Notes: generated from the sequence alone by a model not told the origin. A stretch of 64,000 bases of DNA from an uncultured Anaerolineae bacterium (GCA_937995825.1 CALKJO010000008.1:82650-146649); one strand, 5' to 3'. Counted from the first letter of the stretch, positions 33,622 to 44,116 are shown. Program-made: numbers and translations.

Positions 33622-36407
33622 CTATTCGTAGCGCAGGACATTGAGCGGCTTCTCACCCGCCGCGCCCCACGCCGTCGTCACCGCAGCGATCAGCGCCACA
33701 CTGATACACAGCAGCATCAGCAGCAGCGCTGTCCCATACGGGATCGTCTGCGTTGGACCCTGGAAGCTCGCCAGCGCGAGCAGCAGCCCGATCAAGCCAA
33801 TGCCAACCCCGATCAAGCCGCCGATCAAGCCCAGAATCCCGTTCTCGAGCAGGATCATCAGCAGAACGCGCTCGCGCTGCAACCCGACCGACTTCATGAT
33901 CGCGATCTCTTTGCGCCGTTCCATCGTCGTCAGCGCGACCGAGTTAGCGATCACCACGCCGCCGACCACCAGACCGAGCAGCGCGACCATCGTCGGGAAC
34001 GCCGTGAACGCGCCGAGCAGCGTCTCGATCAACTGCGTCAGCGCCGCGGTTTCGAGCGCGAACGCCCCGCGCACAGCCGCAAGATTGCGCCGCAGCGCCG
34101 GAATCTGCGCGTCTTCGACGCTGGCGAAGATGAAAATCTGCGACGGCAGCACGTTTTCCGGAAGCGATCCCGCTGGAACCGTGTTCGACGGCTCGAAGCC
34201 CGTGCTGGCAAGGCTCGGCGCTGCCAAGCCGATCACGGTGTATTCGAGCGTCTCGCCGCTCTCCGTCCGATAGATGAGCGCGTCGCCCGGCTCAATCCCC
34301 GCCTGACGGGTGAAATCGCTGGCTTGCAGGATGATTACGCGCTGACCGTCGTCGCCGGCGTTGATGTGTCGTCCCTGCTCGAAATTGCGCGGCGGCGGGT
34401 TGTCAGCGGGCGTCGTGCCGAGCGTCCCAAGCACGGTGAAGGCGATCTGCGCCGGATCGAAGTTGCTGTTATTGTTGAATCCGCTGAATGTGCCGGCGGC
34501 GGCGCGATTCTGTGTGATGCGCGCCTGCAGCGCGTCGAGATCGAGCGTGGTTTCGCCCTCGCGCAGACCGATCAGCGCCAGCCGGTAGCCGAGCGAGACG
34601 CGGTAGCTGCTGACGCCATCGGTGTCATTCAGCACCGTTTCAACATCGGGGATGCTGCGCGCGTCGATCACGCTGATCAGGACATTGCCACCGCTGACCT
34701 CAGTTAGGGTGAAGCGCAGCAGGTTGTTGATCGAGTCCGCCAGCAGCGTGATCAAGCTGAGCGAGAACACGCCCACCACCAGCGCCAGCAGCGTCATAGC
34801 GGCACGGCTGCGTCCGGCGAGCATCTGCCGCAGCGAGATTTTCAAGTCCACCGAGCCGAAGGACGGCAAAAAGCGTCCGAACAGCCAGATCAGCAGCGAC
34901 AGCAGCGCATACAGCACGCCCGCCGCGATGAACGCGCCGATGATGATGACGAAGGCGGTCGGGATGCTCCCGACGACCGTCCCCGACGCCACCAGCGCCA
35001 GGACGACGATGATCAGTCCGAGCGCGCCCAACGTCGGCAGCCAGCCGGATCGGGGAACAATCGTCTCAGCCGGGCGCAGCACCATCCCGGGACGGACGCG
35101 CCCCGCCGCCAGCGTCGGCAAAAAGCCGAACACCGCTGTCACTGCCACGCCGATGATGAAGCCGCTAACCGCCGCCGGTATATCAACTGCAAACGGCAGC
35201 GCTGACCCGATCAACTGCTCCGCCGTCCCGCGCAGCACGAACACCGCCAGCCACCCCAGCACGATCCCCCCCAGCGATCCGATCACACCCATGATCAGCG
35301 CCTCGACCAGAAACAGCATCGTCACTTGACTGCCCTGCAAGCCGATAGTCTTCAAGACCGCAACTTCCAGCGTCCGCCGCCGGACGATCACCTGCATCGT
35401 GTTAACGATGCCGATGCTGCCGATCAGGATGGAAACCAGCCCCATTACGGCAGTGAGCTGGTCAATGCCGGCGGAAAGCTGCTCGTAACTGCGGCGCAGG
35501 TCTTCGGTCGTCGTCTGCCGCACGTAGGGAAATGCGCTTTGCAGCCTATCCTCGACCGCGATCACGCTGGCGGGATCGGTCAGGTTCGGGGGCAGCGCGA
35601 TATAGGTCGTCTGGGCGCGGACATTTGGATTGCCGAACTGCTCCAATGCGCTCACATCAAGAAAATAAAATCCGAACAGGGCTTCGAGCGCCTGCGCTGG
35701 ACTGGTCACTTCCTGGGCTGTATCGACGATGCCGGTGACGGTGAAATCGGCATTTGCCCCCGAAACGCGGACACGATCCCCAACTCGTGCGCTCAGATCG
35801 CGGGCGGCACGGTCGCTCAGTACGACAGCTTGCGGGCTGTTGAGCGCATCCGCCAGCGGCGTGCCATCCTGCATCGTGATCGTCCCATAAAGGGGATAGC
35901 GCGATGCGTCAACCACGACCGGCGTGAGCTGGCTCAGGCTCGCGCCCGTCTCCGGCAGTGTCAGCGATGCACCGTCGCCCAATCCGAAGAAGATCAGCGC
36001 TGTGCTTGTCAGCGCTGCCCGATAGGTCACCTGTGAACCGGGGTAGTTGGCGTCCAGCCACGCCTGAATTGCCTCGACGCCCGCCGGACTCAGATAATAC
36101 TCGGTCGACTCCGTGCCGAAAAAGCGGCGCGTCTCCTCGATGACCAAGCCGTCCTCAATCGCCTTTGCCAGCGGCGTGTCGGCGGCTGCGCCGCGCGCGA
36201 AGCTGCTGCCGAGATCAATCGAGATGTCGGCGCGGTTGCTCAGCTGCAAATTGCCCGTCAGCGTCTGCTGGATCATCGCTGCCAGCGTCCCCAGGCTGAC
36301 GATCGCCGCGACACCCGCCGCGATGCACAGCAGGGCGAAAAATGTTCGCTGACCATTGAACCGGAGATCGTTGAACGAGTGGCGCAGATAAAAATTCATC
36401 TGTTCGA

Positions 36408-36411
<4 letters not shown>
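33622..36411 (-). CDS. ABC exporter permease with two FtsX domains (MacB-like)
   Basis: A 929-residue membrane protein. A membrane helix near the N-terminus (FFALLCIAAGVAAIVSLGTL) leads to an extracellular MacB-type domain, then an FtsX block of helices at about 325-435 containing MGLVSILIGSIGIVNTMQVI. Two more helices lie near 460-510. A second extracellular domain follows, and a second FtsX block at the C-terminus contains VVIANSVALTTMERRKEIAIM. This duplicated layout is found in type VII ABC transporters that extrude lipoproteins, lipids or peptides. The gene overlaps its ATPase by 4 bp. Substrate unknown. Confidence 0.92.
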
Positions 36412-37181
<770 letters not shown>

Positions 37182-37266
37182 CAAGGACCCTCTCCCCATG
37201 CTTGGCGTCTTTGCAATAACCATACCACGCTGTACGCCAAATGGAGAGAAAACGTTTCGACTCGCG

Positions 37267-38541
37267 CTATGTCCAGCTTTCCAGCGCCCGCTTGACGGTC
37301 AGCAGGAAGCCGTCGCCGGCCGCGCCATCCGCGACGCGGTGGTCGAACGACAGCGACAGATAACAGCACGGACGGATCGCCAGCGTGTCGCCCCCCAACG
37401 AGTCGGTCACGACTTTGACGCGCTTCTCGATCACGCCGACGCCCAGAATCCCAACCTGCGGCTGGTGGATCAGCGGCGTGGCGAACAGGCTCCCCGCAAC
37501 GCCATGATTGGTGATCGTGAACGTGCCATCGCGCACCTCATCTGGCTTAAGCTGCTTCTCGCGCGCCCGCGCCGCCAGATCGTTGACTGCCCGCGCTGCG
37601 CCGAGCAGACTCAGATCGCCCGCGTTTTTGATCACCGGCACGATCAGCCCGTCAGGAACCGCGACCGCTATGCCGATGTGATAGACGCGGTGGACGAACA
37701 CGCCTTCATCTGTCCAGCGGGCATTCAGCATCGGCGCGGCGCGCAGTCCGGCGACCGCCGCCAGCACAAAATATGCCGTCAGCGTCAGATTGACTCCCTG
37801 CGTGGCGAACTCGGCTTTGTGCGCCTCGCGGTGCGCCATGACCGCGCTCATATCCACCTCAAAGACCGTCGTCACGTGCGGTGACGTGAGCGCGCTCATG
37901 ACCATATGCTCGGCGATTTGGCGGCGGATCGGGCTGTGCGGGATCAATTCGCCCGCCGTCTGCGGCGGGATCGGCTCCACTGGATGGAGGCGCGGCGCTG
38001 CGGCAGGTGGCGGCGCTGTCATGTTCGGCGCGGCGGGCGGTGTTGGCATCGGTGCGGACTCTTTAGCGCTGAACAGGTCGCCGCTGCCGGGGATGTCCCA
38101 GGGCGCGGCGCTCAGCGGTGGGGCGGACTGTTTTTGCGCCAGATACGCCTCAACATCCTTCTTGGTGACGCGCCCACCGCGCCCCGTCCCGACGATCTGC
38201 GCCAGATCGATCTGATATTCCGCCGCCATCCGCGCCACGACCGGCGTGATATGCGGCGCGGTGGCGTCCGAAACAGCGGACTCGTGTTTTGGGGCAGAGG
38301 ACTCGCCCGCCGCGCCGATCACCGCCAAGCGCGTCCCTTTGGCGACCGTCTGCCCCGCTTCGACTAGGATTTCCAACAGCACGCCATCGGTGGGCGCGGG
38401 GATTTCGGTATCGACTTTGTCCGTGCTGACTTCCAAGAGCGGCTCAAAGGCCCGCACCGGATCGCCGACGCGCTTCAGCCAGCGGCTGATCGTGCCTTCG
38501 ACCACGCTTTCGCCCAATTGAGGCATCAGTACATCGTTCAT
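37267..38541 (-). CDS. bkdB: 2-oxoacid dehydrogenase E2 (dihydrolipoamide acyltransferase)
   Basis: A 424-residue acyltransferase core of a 2-oxoacid dehydrogenase complex. An N-terminal lipoyl domain (about 1-76) has the lipoylated Lys in VSTDKVDTEIPAP. A peripheral-subunit-binding domain (about 95-135) has ARMAAEYQIDLAQIVGTG followed by GGRVTKKDV. A Pro/Ala-rich linker follows, then the catalytic domain ending SFDHRVADGAAG, with the catalytic His and Asp. There is only one lipoyl domain. It is 2 bp after the E1 beta gene. The complex is probably branched-chain type, as E1 alpha suggests; pyruvate or acetoin types remain possible. Confidence 0.93.
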   Translation of the reverse strand: MNDVLMPQLGESVVEGTISRWLKRVGDPVRAFEPLLEVSTDKVDTEIPAPTDGVLLEILVEAGQTVAKGTRLAVIGAAGESSAPKHESAVSDATAPHITPVVARMAAEYQIDLAQIVGTGRGGRVTKKDVEAYLAQKQSAPPLSAAPWDIPGSGDLFSAKESAPMPTPPAAPNMTAPPPAAAPRLHPVEPIPPQTAGELIPHSPIRRQIAEHMVMSALTSPHVTTVFEVDMSAVMAHREAHKAEFATQGVNLTLTAYFVLAAVAGLRAAPMLNARWTDEGVFVHRVYHIGIAVAVPDGLIVPVIKNAGDLSLLGAARAVNDLAARAREKQLKPDEVRDGTFTITNHGVAGSLFATPLIHQPQVGILGVGVIEKRVKVVTDSLGGDTLAIRPCCYLSLSFDHRVADGAAGDGFLLTVKRALESWT

Positions 38542-38543
38542 GG

Positions 38544-39527
38544 TCAGTATGCCGCCAGTTCGCGGATCGCCGCCGCGATTTTGTCCGGGTTGATCATGAA
38601 AAAGTCCTGCATCGGATGGCTGAACGGTGTCGCCGGGACATCTGGCGCGGCAAGCCGGCGCACGGGCGCATCGAGAAATTCAAAGCCGTCATCCGCGATC
38701 AGCGCGGCAACCTCCGCGCCGTAGCCGAGCGTCAGATTGTCCTCGTAGACGATCAACGCTTTGCCCGTTTTTCTGACCGATGCCAGGATCGACTCGCGGT
38801 CAACCGGCGCGAGCGTCCGCAGATCGATGATTTCAGCGTCGATCCCCTCCACCGCGACCATCTCGGCAGCCTGCTCCGCATAATATGCCATCATGCCATA
38901 CGCGAACACCGAGACATCGCCGCCCATTCGCGCAACCCGCGCCGCCCCGATGGAGGTGACGATCTCGCCCTCCGGGACTTCGCCCTTGATGCCGCGATAG
39001 CCCTTCTTCGGCTCGAAGATGATCACCGGATTGGGATCGTAGAGCGCCGCCTTGATCAGCCCTTTGGCATCGGCGGGCGTCGATGGCACGACAACCTTCA
39101 GCCCTGGCTGATGCGCGAACAGCGACTCGACGCTCTGGCTGTGATACAGCCCGCCGCCGACTCCGCCGCCATACGGCACGCGGATCACCAGCGGCACATG
39201 CCAATCGCCCGCCGAGCGATAATACATCCGTGCCGCTTCGTTGACGATCTGGTTGAAGGCGGGATAAATGAAGTCCGCAAACTGAATTTCGCAGATCGGC
39301 AGCAAGCCCGCTAGCGCCGCGCCGATTCCCACCCCAACGATACTTGACTCTGCCAGCGGCGAGTCGATCACGCGGTCGCCGCCGTATTTGTCGAACAACC
39401 CCTGTGTTGCGCGAAAGACTCCGCCGCGCGCGCCGACATCCTCGCCGATGATGAACACGCGCGGATCGGCAGCCAGCGCCTCATCCATCCCCTGCCGCAG
39501 CCCTTCGATCAGCGTCATGACTGCCAT
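38544..39527 (-). CDS. bkdA2: 2-oxoacid dehydrogenase E1 beta subunit
   Basis: The pyrimidine-binding subunit of the E1 heterotetramer, 327 residues. FIIGEDVGARGGVFRATQGL, the TPP-contacting RVIDSPLAESSIVGVGIGAA and the C-terminal domain with VSVFAYGMMAYYAEQAAEM and TGKALIVYEDNLTLGYG are all present. It overlaps the E1 alpha gene by 13 bp and is followed by E2 after 2 bp. The order alpha-beta-E2 is that of branched-chain, pyruvate and acetoin operons. A dihydrolipoamide dehydrogenase (E3) is not in the window. Confidence 0.94.
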   Translation of the reverse strand: MAVMTLIEGLRQGMDEALAADPRVFIIGEDVGARGGVFRATQGLFDKYGGDRVIDSPLAESSIVGVGIGAALAGLLPICEIQFADFIYPAFNQIVNEAARMYYRSAGDWHVPLVIRVPYGGGVGGGLYHSQSVESLFAHQPGLKVVVPSTPADAKGLIKAALYDPNPVIIFEPKKGYRGIKGEVPEGEIVTSIGAARVARMGGDVSVFAYGMMAYYAEQAAEMVAVEGIDAEIIDLRTLAPVDRESILASVRKTGKALIVYEDNLTLGYGAEVAALIADDGFEFLDAPVRRLAAPDVPATPFSHPMQDFFMINPDKIAAAIRELAAY

Positions 39528-40564
39528 GCATCCACCCTTCCTGGCGCGAACACGTCAGCGAGCGCATCCTCCGGCGCGGGATCGGGCATCGCCTCGACTT
39601 CCGCCTGCGCCGCGTCTACCTCCGACCGGACTTCCGCGTCCATCTCCTCAAAATCCGCCGCCGTAAGCGCGCCCAAGTCGATCAGGGTTTGCCGCAGCCG
39701 CAGGATCGGGTCATTCGCCCGCGCCGCTTCGACTTCCTCGCGGCTGCGATACGAGCGATCATCATCATCGCTGCTGTGCGGGGTGAAGCGGTAGACTTTG
39801 GCATCGATCAGCGTCGCTCCATCGCCGTTGTACGCCCGCTGTGCCGCCTCATAAACGGTGTCATAGACTGCCAGCGCATCCATGCCATCGACGACTGCGC
39901 CGTGAATGCCGTAGCCAGCGGCGCGCTCGGACACATCGCGGATCGCCATCTGCGCCTGCAGCTTGACCGAGATGGCGTAGCCGTTGTTCTCGACCAGGCA
40001 GATCAGTGGCAGCGTATGGACGCCCGCCCAGTTGAGCGCCTCATGAAAGTCGCCTTGACTGGTCGATCCTTCACCGAGCGTCGTCAGCGCCAAGCGCGGC
40101 GCGTCATCCGGCGTCGGCAAGCCGAGGCGCGCCTTGTATTTGATTGCGAACGCCATCCCTGCTGCATGAACAACCTGCACCGCCACCGGCGCGGACGTGC
40201 TGACCACGCCGAGTCTGCGGTCGCTGAAATGATTCGGCATCTGCCGACCGGCGCTGCTGATCCCGCCAGGCTTGGCATACACGTCGAGCATCAGCGCGCG
40301 CGCGCCCCAGCCGAGCGCGATCATCATCGCCAGATCGCGATAGTACGGGCAGACATAGTCCACGCCCCGATGGATGGCGAAAACCGCGCCGACCTGCGCC
40401 GCCTCATGTCCCATCGCGGAGGCGTGAAAGACGATCTTGCCCTGCCGGTGCAGCAGCCATGCCCGTTCATCGAAGCGGCGGCTCAGCAGCATGGCTCTTA
40501 AGATGGCGTGTAAGGTGGCTTCGGAGAGATAGGCGGAGGGTTTATCAAGCGTTTTTTGAGTCAC
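39515..40564 (-). CDS. bkdA1: 2-oxoacid dehydrogenase E1 alpha subunit (branched-chain type)
   Basis: The ThDP-binding subunit, 349 residues. The TPP motif is LGEGSTSQGDFHEALNWAGV followed by LVENNGYAIS. The phosphorylation-loop-like FTPHSSDDDDRSYRSREE is the form found in branched-chain rather than pyruvate E1 alpha, so leucine, isoleucine and valine catabolism is the likely role. The start codon is GTG with AGAGGA upstream. A TATAAT-like box lies on this strand at 40612-40617 but without a clear -35. First gene of the operon. Confidence 0.93.
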   Translation of the reverse strand: MTQKTLDKPSAYLSEATLHAILRAMLLSRRFDERAWLLHRQGKIVFHASAMGHEAAQVGAVFAIHRGVDYVCPYYRDLAMMIALGWGARALMLDVYAKPGGISSAGRQMPNHFSDRRLGVVSTSAPVAVQVVHAAGMAFAIKYKARLGLPTPDDAPRLALTTLGEGSTSQGDFHEALNWAGVHTLPLICLVENNGYAISVKLQAQMAIRDVSERAAGYGIHGAVVDGMDALAVYDTVYEAAQRAYNGDGATLIDAKVYRFTPHSSDDDDRSYRSREEVEAARANDPILRLRQTLIDLGALTAADFEEMDAEVRSEVDAAQAEVEAMPDPAPEDALADVFAPGRVDAWQS

Positions 40565-40641
40565 TAAAACAGTCCTCTAAAGATGAACAGATGAACCTTA
40601 TTACAACTTTAATTATATCGCAAAAGCCGGTATCGTCTGAT

Positions 40642-41709
40642 CTATTCGGACACCAGCTCCATGAACCGCCGCCCTGCAGATGCGAATGCCGCCCACTGTC
40701 CCAGCTCGAACTCGATCCACACGTCCCCCCCGTCAATGCTCAGCACATCGATCATATCAGCGGCGCGCAGTTCCCCGATCTTGTCGTAGTTGATGTCTGC
40801 GCCGCTGCGGACATTGACCAGCGCCGCTGTCACCCGCGCGCGCGGCGGGCTGCCCGCCTGCCATTCCATGAAGCGCGCTTGATTGAACGAGTATGCCGCC
40901 CACTGTCCTGGCTCGAACTCGATCCACGCGCTCTTGCCGCCGATGTTCCTGATCTCGATCAGATCGCCGCGAAGCAGATCACCGATGTCCTCCGAGGTCA
41001 CATCCGGCGCTTTGCGGACATTGATCATCGACGCCGTGACGCGGGCGCGCAGCAATTTCGGCTTCGGGATTTCCACCGGCTGATCGCCCGCCGCATACTT
41101 GAGCAAATCGAGCAGCGTCCCGTCGAACCAGTTCAGGTCGCAGTTGTTGCGGACACCGGGGACACTCCCGCGCTCGCTGTACTGCCAGAACTGCCAGTCC
41201 GTCCAGCCCATTGGCATCTTCGGCGCGGTCACGCCGTAATGCGCGATCCATAAGTCATATTTGCCCCATTCAGCGGAGGGGATGATCTTGTCATTCCAGA
41301 ACCATGACCCCGTGTAGATGATCGGGCTGCGCTGTCCGCGCCCTTCAAGGGCATGGATCGCTTCGCGCACGCACGCGGTGATCGCCGCTGGCGGCTGCGG
41401 CTTGCCGACATCGCTCCCATCCAGCTCGACATCCAGCGCCAGCGGCAGATCGGGCTTGCGCTCGCCCAGCGTTGCCAGAAAGTGATCCATCTGCTCGACG
41501 CCGCGCCATTCCGGTCGGATCAGATGATAGACCCCGACTAACAGCCCGTTATCGCGCGCCTGCCGAAAGTTGGTCGAAAAGCGCGAGTCCACCCCACCGC
41601 GCCCCATGCTCGACCGAATAAAAGCGAATCTTTGTCCCGATGCAGCGACCTGACTCCAGTCGATCACACCCTGATTCGATGACACATCGATTCCCGGCAC
41701 AGCAGCCAT
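40642..41709 (-). CDS. GH25 lysozyme-like protein with two SH3 domains, no signal peptide
   Basis: A 355-residue protein. Residues about 1-215 are a glycoside hydrolase family 25 (muramidase) domain: GIDVSSNQGVIDW at the start, FAFIRSSMG, the catalytic pair in LALDVELDG and the closing WQFWQYSERGSVPG. Two bacterial SH3 domains follow (about 225-285 and 290-355), with ARVTASMINVRKAPD and ARVTAALVNVRSGAD. GH25 enzymes cleave peptidoglycan and are normally secreted, but this one begins MAAVPGIDVSS with no signal sequence. It could be exported by a holin-like route, released on lysis, or misannotated at the start; no longer frame with a leader is visible. Confidence 0.9.
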   Translation of the reverse strand: MAAVPGIDVSSNQGVIDWSQVAASGQRFAFIRSSMGRGGVDSRFSTNFRQARDNGLLVGVYHLIRPEWRGVEQMDHFLATLGERKPDLPLALDVELDGSDVGKPQPPAAITACVREAIHALEGRGQRSPIIYTGSWFWNDKIIPSAEWGKYDLWIAHYGVTAPKMPMGWTDWQFWQYSERGSVPGVRNNCDLNWFDGTLLDLLKYAAGDQPVEIPKPKLLRARVTASMINVRKAPDVTSEDIGDLLRGDLIEIRNIGGKSAWIEFEPGQWAAYSFNQARFMEWQAGSPPRARVTAALVNVRSGADINYDKIGELRAADMIDVLSIDGGDVWIEFELGQWAAFASAGRRFMELVSE

Positions 41710-41749
41710 CGGTCACGCTCCCCAAATACAAATCAGTCTAACTCTGATT

Positions 41750-42553
41750 CTAATTCAGATCGCCAGATCGCGCTTGACGCCGCTGCCGCGCCCCTTCAAA
41801 CAGCAGCACCGCCGCCGCCGCCGCTGCGTTGAGCGACTCGGTGGCTGCCGCCATCGGGATGAAGACGCGCCGGCTCGCGACCGACTGCGCCGAGTCGCTG
41901 GCGCCGTGCGCCTCCGAACTGACGATCAGCGCGTGCGGCTGCGTCCAGTCCACCGCGTCATAGGCGAAGTCGCCGTCCATGTCCGCCAGCCAGACCGTCA
42001 GCGGCGCGCACGCCGTCTGAATGTCGTCCCACGTCCGCTCCGCCAGCGGGACGCGAAAATGCGCGCCCATGCCTGCCCGCAGTGCCTTCGGATTGTAGGG
42101 ATCGACGCAGTCCGGTGACAGCAGCACCCCCTCAACGCCCGCCGCCGCCGCCGTCCGCAGAAGCGCGCCAAGATTGCCCGGATCGCGCACACCATCCGCG
42201 ATCAGCAGCCGCGTTAGCGCCGTCGGGAAGGGGCGCTCCGGCATCGGAAACACGCCGACCGCGCCCTGCGGCGTCTCGGTCTCGCAGATCAGGCGCATGA
42301 TCTCCGGCGCAGTGGGCAGAAGCGTGAGGGTAGATGGGCTGCGCAGTGCGCTGAGATCGAAGGCTGGCAGATGGAGGATAAAATCGGGGGCGAATCCCTG
42401 CGCCAGCGCATCATTGATCAGTCGGACGCCCTCCAGTGCGATCCGGCGGTGTTTGCGGCGCGCTTTGACCTGGGTTTGCAGCGCATGCGCAAGCTTGACG
42501 CGCTCATTCTGCAGGGAAGTGATCAAGGCAGTAGCAAGAGTGGGAGCGGGCAA
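41750..42553 (-). CDS. TrmH/SpoU-family RNA 2'-O-methyltransferase
   Basis: A SPOUT-fold methyltransferase of 267 residues. The N-terminal substrate-binding part includes HRRIALEGVRLINDALAQG (about 35-53). The SpoU domain has LLIADGVRDPGNLGALLRTA (motif 1), ALIVSSEAHGAS (motif 2) and IPMAAATESLNAAAAAAVLL (motif 3), all with the conserved residues. It probably methylates 23S rRNA. The gene lies 27 bp downstream of rplT, as TrmH-like genes often do, so it is likely the last gene of that operon. Confidence 0.93.
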   Translation of the reverse strand: MPAPTLATALITSLQNERVKLAHALQTQVKARRKHRRIALEGVRLINDALAQGFAPDFILHLPAFDLSALRSPSTLTLLPTAPEIMRLICETETPQGAVGVFPMPERPFPTALTRLLIADGVRDPGNLGALLRTAAAAGVEGVLLSPDCVDPYNPKALRAGMGAHFRVPLAERTWDDIQTACAPLTVWLADMDGDFAYDAVDWTQPHALIVSSEAHGASDSAQSVASRRVFIPMAAATESLNAAAAAAVLLFEGARQRRQARSGDLN

Positions 42554-42580
42554 TGCTGTTGAACGTCCGCCCCCGTCAAT

Positions 42581-42949
42581 TTAGCGGAGATACTGCGCGC
42601 TGAGCGCCGCGATCTTGGTGAATGTCCCCGGATCGCGCACAGCGATGTCCGCCAGCACCTTGCGATCCAGCTCGACGCCGGCTTTCTTCAAGCCGTAGAT
42701 CAAACGACTGTAGCTCAGCCCGTTCTGACGCGCCCCCGCATTGACGCGCGCGATCCACAGCCGACGCATATCGCCTCGGCGTGCGCGGCGGTCGCGGTAC
42801 GAATAGAACAGACTTTTGAGCATCGCCTCATTCGAACGGCGGAACAGGCGTCCGCGCGTCCCCCACTGCCCCGCTGTCAGCTTGAGGACTTTTTTATGGC
42901 GGCGGCGGCGGGTATACCCGGTTTTGACACGTGCCATGTGTTCACTCAC
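42581..42949 (-). CDS. rplT: Ribosomal protein L20
   Basis: A 122-residue 50S protein required for early assembly. [19 protein letters not shown] near the N-terminus, [35 protein letters not shown] and [19 protein letters not shown] are highly conserved. The frame opens two codons earlier ([11 protein letters not shown]), and MARVKTG at 42937 is the more likely true start. Order infC-rpmI-rplT is universal in bacteria. Confidence 0.98.
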   Translation of the reverse strand: MSEHMARVKTGYTRRRRHKKVLKLTAGQWGTRGRLFRRSNEAMLKSLFYSYRDRRARRGDMRRLWIARVNAGARQNGLSYSRLIYGLKKAGVELDRKVLADIAVRDPGTFTKIAALSAQYLR

Positions 42950-43018
42950 TCCTGAAAGACATGATTCAGGGCATGGCGCGCCATGCCCCGAACGAAAGAC
43001 TGCTGATAAACGCCGCGT

Positions 43019-43255
43019 TTAGACCGGCGGATTGGACTTATACAGCTTCAGATAGGGCGCAAGCCGCATGATACGCCGGCGCGTTTGCGGTCCCGCCACC
43101 ACGATCATCTTGTCGAGCGCCTGCTTAGCGCGGGTCGAGCGGCGACGGCGAAAATGAGTCTTGCCGCCCTTCGTTCGCACGATCTTGCCCGTCCCAGTCA
43201 TACGAAAGCGCTTCGCGGTCGACTTATGGGTTTTGATTTTGTATTTCTTGCCCAC
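43019..43255 (-). CDS. rpmI: Ribosomal protein L35
   Basis: A 78-residue basic protein, slightly longer than the usual 64-66 because of about ten extra residues at the C-terminus. Conserved features are KIKTHKSTAKRFRMTGTGKI and ALDKMIVVAGPQTRRRIMRL. The start codon appears to be GTG (complement of CAC at 43253-43255) with GGAGA upstream. It lies 12 bp after infC. Confidence 0.97.
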   Translation of the reverse strand: MGKKYKIKTHKSTAKRFRMTGTGKIVRTKGGKTHFRRRRSTRAKQALDKMIVVAGPQTRRRIMRLAPYLKLYKSNPPV

Positions 43256-43267
43256 GCTTGATCTCCG

Positions 43268-43795
43268 TTACTTCTTCTTCTCACCCGCAGGAGCCAGCAC
43301 CATCAGCATCGTCGAGCCTTCCATGTTCGGCGCTTGTTCGATGACCGCCAGGTCTTTCAGCTCCGCTGCAAATTCTTCCAGCCGCGCCCGCCCGATGTCG
43401 GCGTGCGTGATCTCGCGCCCACGAAACCGAATTCGCACCCGCACTTTCATCCCATCGGCGATCCATCTGCGCGCATCTCGAATCTTGAAGCCGATATGAT
43501 GATCGTCAGTTTTGGGGCGCAGTTGAATCTCCTTGACTTCGATCACCTTCTGCTGCTTGCGCGCTTTGCGCTCGCGCCGCTCTTTTTCATATCGGAACTT
43601 TCCGAAATCCATAATGCGGCAGACGGGCGGGTTGGCTTCAGGAGCGACCTCAACCAAGTCGAGATTTTTTGACTCCGCAATCTCTAACGCACGACTTAAA
43701 GAAACCACGCCGATATTTTCGTTGGTCTCCGTGATCAGCCGGACTTCGCGGGCGCGAATCTGATTGTTGATACGAAAATTATCTTGGGCGCTGAT
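43268..43795 (-). CDS. infC: Translation initiation factor IF-3, predicted AUC start
   Basis: IF-3 prevents premature subunit joining and proofreads the initiation codon. The N domain has FRINNQIRAREVRLI and NPPVCRIMDFGKFRYE, and the C domain has EIQLRPKTDDHHIGFKI and ADGMKVRVRIRFRGRE. The frame is open to 43873, but IF-3 homology begins at residue 27 of that frame, an ATC codon at 43795 with AGTGAGG eight bases upstream. In many bacteria infC starts at AUU, AUC or AUA, which lets IF-3 repress its own translation. With this start the protein is 175 residues, the usual length. The ATG at 43825 is a less likely alternative. Confidence 0.95.
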   Translation of the reverse strand: MSAQDNFRINNQIRAREVRLITETNENIGVVSLSRALEIAESKNLDLVEVAPEANPPVCRIMDFGKFRYEKERRERKARKQQKVIEVKEIQLRPKTDDHHIGFKIRDARRWIADGMKVRVRIRFRGREITHADIGRARLEEFAAELKDLAVIEQAPNMEGSTMLMVLAPAGEKKK

Positions 43796-43812
43796 CTTGC
43801 AATCCTCACTAT

Positions 43813-43872
43813 ATGCTTTCAGCATCGATATATAGATGGGGCTTATTTTGCTCGGCAGAACCCTGCCGAGCA
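43813..43872 (-). promoter_or_regulatory. Structured leader of the infC operon
   Basis: TGCTCGGCAG (43849-43858) pairs perfectly with CTGCCGAGCA (43863-43872) around a 4-nt loop. A smaller stem ATGCT/AGCAT lies at 43813-43825, just before the infC ribosome site. Leaders of this operon are sites of L20 or initiation control in other bacteria. No U-run follows the big stem. Confidence 0.6.
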
Positions 43873-43903
43873 TAAGAAACCCTCTTCTATAAGAACTTGC
43901 AAA

Positions 43904-43931
43904 ATTATAACAGAGTTTCCTGAACTTGCAA
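43904..43931 (-). promoter_or_regulatory. Promoter of the infC operon with flanking direct repeat
   Basis: On the minus strand TTGCAA (43931-43926) and TATAAT (43909-43904) are 16 bp apart. The 10-mer TTGCAAGTTC occurs twice, at 43931-43922 and 43902-43893, so one copy starts at the -35 box and the other covers the transcription start. Confidence 0.65.
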
Positions 43932-43972
43932 CAGGGCGAGCGTATCGCTTAACCCCCTCTGACCTGCCGGAG

Positions 43973-44000
43973 TTGCACAATTGATATCACCTGTTACAAT
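43973..44000 (+). promoter_or_regulatory. Candidate promoter for the methyltransferase gene
   Basis: TTGCAC and TACAAT are 16 bp apart and divergent from the infC promoter. The start codon is at 44253, so the transcript would carry a leader of about 245 nt. Confidence 0.5.
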
Positions 44001-44082
44001 ACACGCTAAGCCCAAGCGAGAATTACAAAAAGTTGTCTTGTGACATGCCGAGGCAACTTATAGATGTGAACAGCTTCAGGGA

Positions 44083-44116
44083 TTGCTTCGGTGTCAGCAA
44101 GCTGGCTCCGAAGCAA
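44083..44116 (+). promoter_or_regulatory. Hairpin in the methyltransferase leader
   Basis: TTGCTTCGG (44083-44091) pairs with CCGAAGCAA (44108-44116), a perfect 9-bp stem with a 16-nt loop, about 140 nt before the start codon. No known riboswitch consensus was recognised. Confidence 0.45.

Noticed and set aside
33580..34707. 375-codon plus-strand open frame
   Set aside because: Antisense to the FtsX permease and overlaps the palindrome; Arg/Gln-rich shadow.
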